Shown: positions 23,529 to 35,391 of the stretch, piece after piece
Position numbering within the stretch: position 1 is the first letter of the stretch
How the letters are laid out: the number at the start of each line of letters is the position of its first letter
NCBI GenBank assembly: GCA_022578965.1
Contig: MU400507.1
Location: forward strand, 186,001 to 250,000
DNA: 64,000 nt
Direction of reading: 5' to 3'
DNA from: Xylaria sp. FL1777
Lineage: Eukaryota; Ascomycota; Sordariomycetes; Xylariales; Xylariaceae
The notes under the pieces: model-generated
Told to the model about the DNA's origin: nothing
Seen by the model: the letters and a program-made list of their open reading frames with translations, nothing else
Databases searched by the model: none
Position numbers and translations under genes: made by a program

Positions 23529-26500
23529 CTATGCGTCGCCTGCAACTGCGCTACCGCCTTTGATTAAAGCGCGAAGGCTGATCATCTCTCTCTTGAGACG
23601 GGCGTTGTCCTTCTTTAGGCGTGCCGTCTCCTCACTGCTATCCTTTATGCACCCAACGAGTTCTTCTTTTTCTTCACGACCCTTCCCTTTGAGAGCTCTA
23701 ACGATCTTACCGAGCTCGCTATTAAATTTCTCATAGAGTAGCTCATTTTCTGCCATCGTCTCCTTGTATAGCTGGTCAATTGCTTTCACTTTAGCTTCGC
23801 TTGCCTTGAGGGTGCTCTCCATATCTTTTTGAAGCTGGTCCTGGCGGCTCGTGAGCTGTCCTAGAACACTAGGCAGACGCTCCTCCAGTGCTTGTACGGT
23901 GGATGAGATTTTCCTAATGTCGACGGTACTACTGCGCGGAAGGTTGGAATTCACCTTGGCCATGTCCGCAGAGATTTTGGATAATTCAGATCGTAAATCA
24001 GCATCAACCTCATCCACGGATTTTTTCTCCACATGAAAGCGCTCTCGCAATTTCTGAGGTGACTGTAAGCGTAGTTTTCCTGATGTCTTCGTCGGACTCG
24101 TTGTAGGTCGCATAGGGGCTTCAGCTAGGTCTGCTACTAGATCCCGAGATGGTTTGAGAATGGGGATATTGGAAGTTGAAAGCGTCTTCGAATGTGACTT
24201 TCTGGGTGAATCGTTTGGTGGAGATGTCGATTTGAATGGGTCCTCGATATTCTCTTTTTGTCTAGACGAGCGGAAAGGAGGGGTGTTCGAAGAATGATAT
24301 GCATTCGGACCAACAGGTATTTTTGATGGCGATGGAATACGCGGTGTCGAGTTGAATCTCTCGGAAGTTTCTTTCATATGTGATAACGGCTGTACTGGCA
24401 GCTCATCATCAAGGCTTGTGGCTTCCATGAGACTCTTGAGATCCGAGAGCGAGCTGCGACGTTTCTTTTTAGGTACCTTAACTGCAATCTCATCGCCTGG
24501 CTCGCCAATCGTTTCAAGTTTCTGCGAACTTGTTGGACGACTGAAAGCTTCATCAAATGCGCCGGCAATGGGTGGCCTGTCCCTTGACCCCGGCCGTCGC
24601 AATTTGTGGGTTCCTGATGAAGTACCAACATCCACAGAGTTTGTCCTGGTCACATGGCGTCTTGAAAGGCTTATAGACTCTCCAGTTGCGGGGTGCCTGG
24701 CGTGCTTGCTCAAGTTACGCCAGACAGAGGGTCGGGCATCTGAATCAACCTTGCTGTTTTGACGCGCCAACAGATTGTCAAAGCCGAACTTCTTCCGTAA
24801 TGAAGACGTGTTTGATGTTACCGAGCCAGTGTGGGATTTTCCGCCACGGGTTGCGGTACTCATCAATTCAAACATTGACCCGCCCGCACCGACGTTGAAG
24901 TTGAACGGCCCTGATCCGTCCTCAAAAATCCGGTCGCAATCTTCAACAAGCCTATCAAGCAGATTAATATAGTGGGGAGCATTATCGTTGTCAACAAGGA
25001 CTTCGGCAAACGCAAGTGTTAAGCCGCCCCTATCACTATCATTTCCACAGCCATCAAGTAGTTCAGCCAAAAGCTTGATGAGTGCTGTAAATGCTCTACG
25101 ATTCTGAGGTGCCATATCGGCGAACAGGAAGTGAACGAAGTCGGCGAAGTCACCCGGTAACTTTTTGGAAGCTCGTGCTTGCAGTGCATCGAGAGCTTTG
25201 GTTGTGATTATTGGCCCCATCTGATTTTGCCAGGCAATGCGAACAAATTTCTCAAAAGCCACAAAGACGACATCGGCAGTTACGTCTGGAGCAGTTTCAA
25301 TTTCGAATGGGTTCTCAATCAATCTGTTATAGAGGTCGTTCACAGAGAGTTCATCGACAGCAGACCTGTTTAGTAACGTTCGGCCCACGAAGCTTCCTTT
25401 GCGCTCAAGGAGACTAGCCATGTAGCCAGTAAAAGTTTGTTCTAACCTGAATATTGGGTTCTCAGGTTTGTCGTCGTCGGGACCAGCTCGAATGCCGTCT
25501 TTGCTTTTAACTGAACCATATAGAGAAGCCACATCTCGAGTGCTGTTTGACCGGCTTACCTGCCCTGGAAGGAAAGTTGAGCTGAGGCTTGAACTTTCCC
25601 CTGTCAGTGTTCGGTGGAATTTTGGGGCGCTTGCTGCATCCGAAAACCCGGTTCCACTAAGGAAGCTTGAGAGATATTTGACGGGGGACGAGCCTAGGAA
25701 TGATCTTGTCTTTTCGACTCTGTTTGAAACACTGAGTCCACGGAGGATTTTGGTGTTGAAAGACACCAACGCAGGGGTTAGGCCTGGATTTGCAACGTTG
25801 AACTGCGTACTAAGGAACTGTATAACTGTGGGTATGTTAGTTATTTGTATAAAATGGGTTGTAGGTTATATCTAGTCTTACTTCTTCGAGATAGGGTTGG
25901 CAGGAAATCTTCCAGGGCAACTTCATCAGTAGCGCGTTTTCCATGCAACCCAACAGTGATTATAACCACCTTTTTCAGATCCCCAGTCTTAACATCGGAG
26001 CAAATTTCTAGACCATAATGGCCTACAGGGGATCCCTTAGTGCCTTTCTCGTGGTCAACGACGATGCGAATAGGGGCTGGCTCTTTGCGCCCTTCTGTGA
26101 GCTGGTCGAGACCTTCCTGGAAAACGGCTGCAAACAGGCCCAGTCCAGTGTCGGGCATCCTCATAGACCTAAGAGTCCAGGAAGGGTCTTCGCGCTCTTT
26201 CTCCGAAAACCTATTTTCTATTCTTGCCTTGGCGATGTCCTCGCTCCATTTCGCTGACTTGCCTTCATACGATTCCTGTAGTACGAAGCACCTTGAGGTA
26301 ATAGCTGTGTTCGTGACAAAATCTCCCGCATAGGCGCCCCTCATCTCCTTCGAGGATGTCATCCAGGTTATGCGGCCATCGGCTGACTCGGTGAATCTGA
26401 TATCAGCAAGTTCGTGCCATCCGGCAAAGGCCAGATCGTATGAACTCGGTCCACCGGCAGCGTTCGTCATAGATGCCAGTAAACCGGCTGCCGAGGGTTT

Positions 26501-28153
26501 GTCAATCTCGCGCAGGAGATCACGTGCCGTCATATGAACACCATAGAGCTTTTTCACGATAACTACATAATCAGAAAATACGAGGAACATACCAGCTCGC
26601 TCATCTGGCTCGCTTTCTGTTGTACTTGCGACTTGGTAAGGAGCAGGTACTTCCGAGAAATCAGCCGCAGCAATCAGGCGGCCCTGCGGGTCGAGATCGG
26701 CAGGCCAGCTTTCGATCATATTTCGGAGTCGTGTGCTCACATGTGGCTTTTCCGCCAAAGGATCATCCATTGAGCATATATTTGCTATGATGTCTCGGGC
26801 TTTCAGCATAAGCTGAAGTGCAGGATGTGTAATCGGCAAACAGCCAACAATCTGGTCTATCATCAAGCTGTAGCGCGGGAGGCGCTGGACGGGCTCGATT
26901 ACCGTAGAGCGAAGATGCTGCTCCCCCGTGAGCGCCACCCTGTCGGTGAAGGTCGATTGCTGGTTGACAAATGAGGTAATGAGTTGCGGAAAGTTCTGAC
27001 TTGCTCGTATGTAGTCTTGATAGCAGTCAGTAAATTTAGGAAACCATTCCAACATGACCCTCGCCATCGCCATAGCGCCGCTCGCATCCTTAGTCTTTCC
27101 AGACAAGTTCCCTGAGATGCCTACTCTTGATGATGAAGTACCCGACTCGGCGTCCTTTCGTGCGCCTTCCTCTGTACTGTCTAGGATTTTACGCAGCTCT
27201 TGCATAAATTCGGTGTTGATTTGGAGAATCTGATCTGATGATCTGGGAAACAGCTTTTCTACGTCCTCCGCTGAAGGGCTAAAGCTATTTGGCTGCCGGT
27301 CGCTAGCTTTCTGCCGATACTCAGTGGCGACATGTTTCACCAACTCATCTAGTTTCGTGACATATCGTTCTTCGGTTTCCACCAATTCGGCCATTTTTCG
27401 CCTCAACTCCAATTTTTGATCTTTGGAGAACGACTTTGTCCGGTTAAGCGCACTAGGCTTAGAAGGAGCACGCCGCAATCGCGTCGTTGGCAAAAATATA
27501 GGCTCGCCAAACAGCCTGATTAATGGTGTGTACATTCCGTACTGTCGCAACGTGGGATCCAAAATATCGTCCTCATCATCAGGAACTTCCTCGAAGTCAG
27601 CAGGCTGCAGGGGGGTGATAGAGCCTGGAGGTAAAACAAAGTCTATATCAACATTGCTGATATGCTGCGTCTGTAAAGCCGTCTGGAGCTTCTGTATCAC
27701 ATCCACGCTATTTTCGCCGCGCACCATAGACTTAGCGATATCAGCGGCATGTTGATCGCCGAACAAGGTTGGAGAAGATCCTGGCCGGCGCCCTCTTGTC
27801 GTCGGATATTGCAATTTTATATGGCTCTTGACGGGCTCCGGTAGTTCATGGAAGTACTTGTATAGGCCAAAAGCGAGAGCACGGTATACCTCGTCGCCCT
27901 GGAATTCGCGAGGTAGGTGGTGAACAACATTATAAAAGGGGGAATTTGGTGAGATAGTGAGGCGTGGAAAGGACTGAAAGCCTGCTGGAGTATAGACGTG
28001 GACCTGGACTCTCGAGCTGTTGAAGGTATAGTTGGCAGTGGTGGAAGGACCGTGGAAGATCAAGATGGGGAGATGGCCGAGTAGCGGGTCGGTGGCCTGG
28101 TAAAGAGTGACATGATCTGGCGACAAGGCCAGCTCCTCGGTAACGCGGACCAT
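23529..28153 (-). CDS. BUD3: DH-domain Rho guanine nucleotide exchange factor, probable Bud3 orthologue
   Basis: Predicted 1522-residue protein; exons 28153-25882 and 25825-23529 joined through a 56-base intron. The DH (RhoGEF) domain spans about residues 250-480: it starts at MAELVETEERYVTKLDELV and includes the conserved helix VIEPVQRLPRYSLMIDQI. A PH-like region follows (about 500-640). The C-terminal half is Ser/Pro-rich and disordered-looking, ending in a coiled coil of about 120 residues (from KISSTVQALEERL to ARLKREMISLRALIKGG). Size, an N-terminal domain before DH and the long disordered tail match filamentous-fungal Bud3, the GEF for Rho4 at septation sites. The symbol rests on that architecture and on my recollection of the family; another fungal Rho GEF is possible. 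It is divergent from DCC1. Confidence 0.8.
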
Positions 28154-29025
28154 GGTCGCTCTAATGGGTCATGGTGGATCGGTTGGGAAGAGGGCAAACG
28201 AGTGTGAAGAGACGATGACACGCCTCGAGAAACTGGCGGGCGACCGAGTCGAGGCGAGCGAGGTGGTTGGCGAGGAAGGGTAGGTCGCACACGCCCTCCC
28301 CAACCGAGATGCGCGAGGCGGCTTATGCGACGTGGGATGTGGGATGTGGGTAGGCGCTAGATAGAGCCCGATCAGCACCCGAAGCTGGATGCCGGGATGG
28401 TGCTGAGCGCGTGGTGATGTGCCGGGGTTTGTTTACTTTTGAGATGGATCAATATAAACAAACTTGCGACACACCTTTGCAGCCGCAGATACAGCCCGGA
28501 CACAGTCCAAAAAGTCTTCAGATAAAAAGTCGGTAAAGCTGAGCTTTAGAAGAAGCAATATAGATAGAGAGCCCTATACTGTGCGATGCTGCCAATAGTA
28601 TAACGAGGCGGTGGACTAGGATGGACTAGAATAGTGTAATGTATTGGATGTCCAAGGCCGGCCAGGCCCCGTTTCACCAAGCCGGGTGTTATTTTTGATT
28701 TTGGGCAGCACGGGCAAGTCGCGCTATATGCATAAACATGCACGAAAGTGGAGCCATGACCCCACACTGCACTTCAAGTACCCAGATACCTTTTAGCAGC
28801 TCCACGGACGACAGAAACAGCACAAACAGACACGTAATGCTTCTATTTCACTATGTAGTGTATACTTACTACGTATCATGACCGGGGTATTTCGTGCCTA
28901 CTTACTGCGTACTTACCTTCAACAGCTCTGTCATAGCCTGTTTATTTAGGACCAACTACCTACACCAGCACACTCTTTTTCGACTTTTCGCGTGCCACGC
29001 AATCAAAGAATCAGTTCTTAACAGG
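28154..29025. other. Divergent promoter region, Rho GEF / DCC1
   Basis: About 0.9 kb between two divergently transcribed genes. No additional coding sequence supported. Confidence 0.5.
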
Positions 29026-29477
29026 ATGTTAAGCCAAAATGACGCTGGAATTACTGTAATCCACGCGCCCGATGGCATCAGCTACAGATTGATGGAGCTA
29101 CCACCCGAGCTCCTTGAAGCCCTTGAATCAGCAACCCCTCCAGAGTCAGTACACTCCGACCCCTTTCGACGTACGCTTCGGACACCTTCTAACTATAACT
29201 GTGATTCAATAGTAGTCTAAGGCTCGAATCCTCTGCCACCTCAGCTATCCTTAAATATGGTTCGCAGTCTTGGGGGCTTCGTCAGAAAAACACCTCGAAT
29301 GCCTTGATCCTGCTCAAATCTAGCAATGTGACTGTCGCATCAGCGCAGATACCCCAGTCAAGTCTTAAGGCTGTCTCCACCATCCATGATACCATCGAAC
29401 TAGTTCCTGAATCCGCAGACAAGCCCGCACCGGCTACGAAAGGGAAGTGGCACGAGAAATTTGCCAAAGGCAGATGA
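29026..29477 (+). CDS. DCC1: Short sister-chromatid cohesion protein Dcc1
   Basis: Predicted 126-127 residues; exon 29026-29144, then 29216-29477 (or 29213-29477). The N-terminus (YRLMELPPELLEALES) and the segment LRQKNTSNALILLKSS match the Dcc1/DUF2036 family. Dcc1 is a subunit of the Ctf18-RFC clamp loader needed for sister chromatid cohesion. The protein ends in KGKWHEKFAKGR. Yeast Dcc1 has about 380 residues, so this is a short form; I believe such short forms are usual in filamentous ascomycetes, but that is from memory. The intron uses donor GTCAGT, the only nearby donor giving the right phase, and a tandem TAGTAG acceptor. The two acceptors differ by one serine codon. Confidence 0.75.
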
Positions 29478-31762
29478 GAGCAACCTAGTTCACCTACCAT
29501 CCGTTCCTGGTCAACAGAATACAATACATCACCAATCTTCTTACCCGCATCCTAACAAAAGAGCTGTTCGGGAAATCAATGTACCAGCACCTGCCTCCCG
29601 TTTTATCCATCAACTTGCCCTTGCTTTGGCGGTACAGGGGTGGCATTAGTTCCATCGCTCTGGTCGGTCCACTCTTATGCCAGGTTATTGAGGCTCTGCA
29701 CTTGACTATTGTGAAATACTAAGTTGGATTCCCATGGCTAAGCTGTAAGGCTGGACTCAACAGCATAGCGGACAACAACCTCGAACATGCAATCATCGGA
29801 ATACCAACAATGGTAAACTGTATGGGCCCTTTGATGCAACAGTGCCTGTAAGCCCATAGGTGAAACACAGGATTATATATAGAGGTAACCATAGATGCTA
29901 GATTAGGTGGGTGTAGAATTGCAAAAGCTAAAGGTCAGTCTTAATAAGCGGTAATTGTACGGAATACGGTACGGAATATGGCGGACAATTTTCACTTCCA
30001 AGTATGTTGTCCGAATAGGCGGGGCAGAACAGTAGTCACCTATGATCGCGGTGTAGGCTAAGCTCTGTGAGATATACCGATACACTGCATAGCTTGTGCT
30101 ACAGTACCTAGAGAGACATTCATATATTTAACTCAGCCAGGGGACAAGCAGAGGCAGAAAGCTATATGTAGGTGCTAATATGCACGACTACAAATTATAA
30201 CTAGGTACATGTACCTGGGTGACATCTGTTGAATGAATCTAAGACATCTACGTGTACTAAGTAAGTAGGGATATAGCTACTACTCCGAGAACTCAGGTAT
30301 GTATCTAAGATACATAGTAGCATGTGACCTACCCAGCTCCTTCAGCTGTTCAACCTTGCATACATGTACACCTCGAAAGCTTCATGTTCCAGTCTATCTA
30401 CCTAATTCATTCAACTGACGTACACATGTTGCGTCAGTGAGTATACACATTACCTATGATCTATGCAGTTCTGCGTAGGATGTAGCTCTTCGTCTTCGTC
30501 TCCGCCTACGTGACATCGCCTACGCCAGTCAGGATATAGTTGGAAGTAGGTATACCAAGTACTTAGAGGTACTGCGTCAGTACTGAATTGAACGCGACTT
30601 CATTTCGGCCACCCAGACAGTTTAGCAGTCAGCAGCAACCTGCATTCTTAATCTTAGTCGACGCCAACTGCAGCTGCTCTCCTCTCCGCTCTCCGCTGCA
30701 CCTCCTCTTCCTCTCCCTCTCCTCCCCATCTTTTTCTCCTTCGGTCTTCTTTCAGCAGTCATATTCTACCCAGGTAGTTAATGGCTATTCAAAGGGCTCT
30801 CTTCCCGCTGTGCATTCAACGCCTATTATCCGCAGGTGACCTTTAAGACCCGGCCCCGCATCACCACCGCATCACCACGCCCAGCCTGGCCTCTCCGGCT
30901 GCATACCTAATCTGGGTACTTCGCCTTGCCGAATGTAGCTTCAATGAAACTGGCTGCTTTTTGGACGCGAATCGTGACGGGCCATGATCGTGTCACTAGA
31001 ATTCATCTGTCACCGTGTAAGCGAAAATTCTCCGGTCATCCATGGCTTAGACAGTTCTCACTGCACTGCCAATGCGAGCGAGTGCTCTCGGGTCCATATC
31101 CAGCTCCTGCGGGACAGCCACAGCACACATTGCCTTGGATTCAAACATGACCACAACTAAGGTAATGCATTGGACGCCATCGGGACGCTGTCCTGGCATT
31201 TTCCAGTGACTAGTACTGCAACAAACAGACAAACAAACACAATCCTGTTCGATCTGTGAATGGAATTTCAAACGCGAATCAACCAGTAGGGCCTGGTCAA
31301 AGCTCTGGGCAGCCCCAAACATTCAATTTCAACTGCATCCCTCCCATTATCTCTGTTTTCTTTTATCTTTTTTCTTCCATTGCCCCGTGTGGGGGAGTAT
31401 AGTATGTGTGTAAGAGTGGGTAATGTTCCTGTGCCTGCCTGCTGTATGAAGGCTTCTCTCGAGTACTAGTTGCCTTACTTATACTATTATTCTGTTACGT
31501 ATAATGCATGTACCGCTCGTGACTTCACCTTCACCCGACTTTTCTTCCCCAAACCAGAGTTCCTGATTTCATATTCCATCTCAAAAGACTCTCTCACTCA
31601 TGCCAACAACCCTTTAATCCATGCCTCTGATTGACTCGCCCACTCCAGATTCTGTTGCCAAAGGAACTACTTTGATAATTCCTCCTACGCAAACCACTAC
31701 GCGGGTCGATTTTCCTGTTGTCACTGGGCTACTTGTTGTACCAGCCAAATACAAACGCAGCG
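29478..31762. other. Long intergenic region upstream of the RBR ligase gene
   Basis: About 2.3 kb. TACCTA/TAGGTA words recur between 30140 and 30580. A pyrimidine-rich stretch at about 30675-30745 resembles a fungal core promoter, so part of the right half may be leader sequence. A 51-codon upstream open frame (31621-31776) overlaps the start of the next gene. Other open frames look random. Confidence 0.5.
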
Positions 31763-31776
31763 ATGAACTGGGATGA
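31621..31776 (+). promoter_or_regulatory. Upstream ORF overlapping the RBR ligase start
   Basis: An ATG at 31621 opens a 51-codon frame ending at TGA 31774-31776, 14 bases past the main ATG at 31763 and in a different frame. If it is in the mRNA, it could reduce initiation at the main start. I found no intron that would fuse it in frame to the main protein. Whether it is transcribed cannot be seen. Confidence 0.35.
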
Positions 31777-34483
31777 ACCATACGACTTAAGCCGTGCATC
31801 TAGCTCTGCTAACTCAGATCTTCCAGACTATGGCGGGGTTTCTCTATCAATGGGAGACAAAAAACAGCCTGAGGTCATTGTCCTGGATGACGACAGTCCG
31901 GTCGAACTGGAACCCAACCATGACGAAATATCCTGCAAGAATGATGTCCTTCTCGTGTTTCCGGACATCTGCCCAGACTACCTCACACAGCTAGCTCTCC
32001 TGCACAACTACAAAGCGGAGGCAGTCATCTCTGCCATCCTGGACAAGCAAGAAAAGAATGAAAACTACCCGACCCAGCCCGACCTAGAGCTCCGATCTCG
32101 AAAACGAAAACGTATTAGCGGGTGCAGTGATCCAGGACACGGCCTTGACCGCGACAGTGACGAAGAAGGCGAAGGATCTGACCTAGAATCTGTACGTTCT
32201 ATTAAACTCCAGATAGCCACGCGCGAGCATGCAGCCAATATGGCTTCGCCCGAGTACGCTGCATTGGCTAGAACCCTGATAAGCCAAGACTTCCCACGGG
32301 TACCCAAGATTGCTATACGCAATTTGTTACTCGAGAACAACATGTCTGTCTTCGAGACCTACACGGCGATGGACGAGAAACTCCGCAGCTGCAACGATGT
32401 CGACATGCCCTGGAAGGAGAAGAAGACCTCGAGCAGAACGGTACTTGATTTTACAGCAGACAAACTCTCCAGTCTTGATCTGGGCTCTTATAAGACATCA
32501 GAGCGAGCTGCGTTTGCTGAGTTTATCGCTGCCAGAAAGCTTCGCGCTACGAAGGATGCTAAGATTGCAGCTGAGGCTGAAGAAAAAAACAACTTTGTCC
32601 GAGCGCAGATGGACGGCCAAACAAACGAATGCGGAATATGCTTCGAGGAATGTGCTCTCAACCGCATGATTCGATGTGAAGGCGAGACTATGCATTGGTT
32701 CTGCCGGACCTGTCTGAGATCTCAGGCTGAGTCACAGATAGGCATGGCCAAATACGAGCTAACCTGTATGTCCCTAGATAGCTGTCTAGCCGGGTTTTCA
32801 CGGGAGCAGAGGGCGCTTTTCCTAGACAAGAAATTAACCGTCGCCTTGGATCGTATAGAACAGGAGGCAATTCTTCGATTGGCTGGTATTGAGAATCTCG
32901 AAACATGCCCATTCTGCCCATATGCTGCAGAATATCCTCCTGTTGAGGTCGACAAAGAATTCCGCTGCGATAATCCACGTTGCCGACAAGTCAGCTGCCG
33001 TCTTTGCCGCAAAGGAACCCATATTCCCAAGACCTGCGCTGAAGTGGATGCTGATCGTGGTCTTAACGCTCAGCATATGCTTGAAGAGGCCAGGTCTGAA
33101 GCCCTTATAAGAAGGTGTAATAAATGTGAGACCTAGCCTCAGTCTTTCGTTTGTTTGTGACTAATATTGACACCCATATAGGTCAAAATCCATTTGTGAA
33201 GCAAGATGGCTGTAACAAAATAAGATGCACCAAATGTGGGACATTGCAATGTGACGTCTGTCGCAAGACTATCACGGACTATTCACACTTCAACGACCTC
33301 AGGAGAGGTGGCAAGGCTGGACAATGTCCCCTGTTTGATGCGTCGCAAGACCGATACGAAAAGGAGGTTTCTAGTGCAGAAGAAGAAATGCGCAAGAAAG
33401 TGGCAGAGGAAAATCCGGAAGTGGTAAGAGCGCTCTCAAAGCTTTCTTCTTCTTGTTGTTGTTGAATCCTCCCGAGACTTGATTTCTGACGGCATTCTAG
33501 GACGTAGGAGCACTGCACATCCCAATATGTAAGAATACCCAGCAAAGCGATGATAAAATCAAAAAGGGAGTGCTTGGCCACCGACCATTCTTGGAAAGAC
33601 CCTGGGGTGATGCGTGGCAGATATTTGCCGAAAGACCGAGAGGGATATTGGGGCCTCACCCAGGTCACGTCGCGCCAAATGCATTGCAAATTCCGGATCA
33701 CCTTGCTGGGGCTGGTAGGTTTGTCCAAGTGTGAAAAGTTCTAGGCTGACCCTATCAGGAAACAATAACCTAGGACCACCGGCTTTTGCTATGCTTGGGG
33801 CTGTCCAACCGGAACAACGCCCTCTTCCAAATAATAAAATGGACGGTTTGTTCAAAGCAGCGGAGGATATGGTTCAGAAGGCTCGTATGTTTCTCGGAAT
33901 CCTATTCTTTTATCTTCCGGTAGTTCAAGGACGTAGACTCGTTTCGCGTCAACATCCGGTCCTAGAACTTCCAAGATTCCGAAACACTTCTATATTACGC
34001 TCAAACCAGTAATTACTGACTCCGCGTGTTCTAGGGAAGCATATAGAGCGACCTACACCTTTACGAATGCATGGTTTTGAGCCCCACGATGCCATTCCGA
34101 TGCCAATGCCGATGCCGATGCCGATGCCAGTTCCTCGTCTACGGAGGTTGGAGAGTATCATAAATAAGGTAGAAAACTTAAAGAAGAAAAACACTGAAGC
34201 TATACGCCTAGGTGAAGACGCTAAACCCCCTAGTCATCCAGCCCAGTTACACCGCAGTCCGGCTATCCCTCAGCCAGGCTCTCAAATGGCACAGAGACCA
34301 AATTCTTTTCAGTTTCAAGTTGATTTCCCCTTCCATCCTTTTCCAGGTGTTCATCGCCCTGCGGACAATATAAATCCCTTAGACCAGAGTGTCTTGGACG
34401 GGACTGGTTTCGGAATGTTACCAATGAGCGCACCTTTTGGTGACCTTGCTATGGAGTCGGATGACCCGTTCCTTAGGAGATAA
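31763..34483 (+). CDS. RBR-type E3 ubiquitin ligase, RNF216/TRIAD3-like
   Basis: Predicted 797 residues; exons 31763-33125, 33182-33423, 33501-33714, 33759-33884, 34035-34483. Two CUE-like helical segments occur in the N-terminal third (FPDICPDYLTQLALLHNY and FPRVPKIAIRNLLLENN). The RBR core follows: RING1 (CGICFEECALNRMIRCEG ... FCRTCLRSQ), an IBR-like zinc region (CPFCPYAAEYP ... CRLCRKGTHIPKTC), and RING2 (CNKCQNPFVKQDGCNKIRC). The cysteine in DGCNK sits where RBR ligases hold the catalytic ubiquitin-accepting Cys. The arrangement resembles RNF216. The C-terminal tail beyond RING2 has a Met-Pro dipeptide repeat and a Pro-rich segment. Exon 4 is joined through a short 44-base intron. Substrates unknown. 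The first ATG in the long frame is 31763. Confidence 0.88.
34100..34129 (+). repeat. Met-Pro hexanucleotide repeat in the RBR ligase
   Basis: Five in-frame copies of ATGCC(A/G) encode (Met-Pro)5 in the C-terminal tail. Such hexamer repeats can vary in number between strains without breaking the frame. Confidence 0.9.
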
Positions 34484-34791
34484 TGCCAACTCTTGCTTCT
34501 GCTGAATCTCATCGTCAGTTTTCCCTGAGAGCATACATAGTGTTCCTGAAGGCCCCGGAGGGCATGTAACTAGCTCATCCAATCTCTCCGCAGTCGGAGG
34601 TTGAGTCTTCTCTCGTTATTTCAGAAAGATCATAGGACATAGGCTACGGACAATATATTAATGTCAGGCATGAGCAGAGAGGTATACCCAGCGCCGTGTT
34701 AAGGTAGTATTCACGATATGTGTACGCTACGATTTTACGAGATTCAATCGGTACTGTATGACCTTACGATTCGTCTGCATACTGGTAATTC

Positions 34792-34816
34792 TTTTATACT
34801 TTTATACTTTTATACT
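34792..34816. repeat. Three copies of an ATACTTTT-type 8-mer
   Basis: The unit TTTTATAC is repeated three times in tandem in the 3' flank of the RBR ligase gene. Confidence 0.8.
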
Positions 34817-35337
34817 CCTATTCAGCAGTATATTGTGACCCGCGGAAAGTGATGTGATTTCGTAGCTTTATCCCATATCTCAGCAGGGTGAAAGCATGTC
34901 GTCCTCTCCCACAAGAGTCAGCCTTCCTATGGTCAATCTATGCCACAAGCCACCCTAGCGGCTGCTTCTCCTTATAGTATCTTCCGATATCTAAGTACCT
35001 ATCCTGAATACCGCCAACACCAATAAATAGCGTGGCATCCCTATTTTATGAATCCATACTCCGCCGGAGGGTATACCGGTATACCAGGCCCGGGGGCCAA
35101 CCAAGGTATGTTGGTAGACAGAGAGACGAGAGATCTACACAAGCGTTTACTTACGCTCTTCCTTTTCGGGGGCGCTGGAGGTGCGGGAGATCGGTTTGTT
35201 TCTCTCCGAGTGCTCCAAGCCACCACATAATTTCCCCTCCTCCTCTCCTCGACTTATATCACTCCTTTTCCCCCCTCCCTTTCCCCTCCCTCTCTCTCCA
35301 ACTGCCGCAAGTTGGCTGTCTCCTTGACGCTTTATTC

Positions 35338-35390
35338 GTCTGTCTGTCTGTGTGTCTGTCTGTCTGCTTGTTTGTTTATTTATTTGTTTA
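35338..35390. repeat. TCTG/TTTG/TTTA tetranucleotide microsatellite
   Basis: A run of TCTG copies with one TGTG interruption grades into TTTG and TTTA copies. It ends immediately before the LYC1-like stop codon (35392-35394), so it would form the first part of that gene's 3' UTR. Confidence 0.85.
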
Positions 35391-35391
35391 T

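Larger units (their letters stand above)
34484..35391. other. Convergent spacer with simple repeats
   Basis: Lies between the ends of the RBR ligase (+) and LYC1-like (-) genes. Contains an 8-mer tandem at 34792 and a TCTG repeat next to the LYC1-like stop. No gene supported. Confidence 0.5.
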
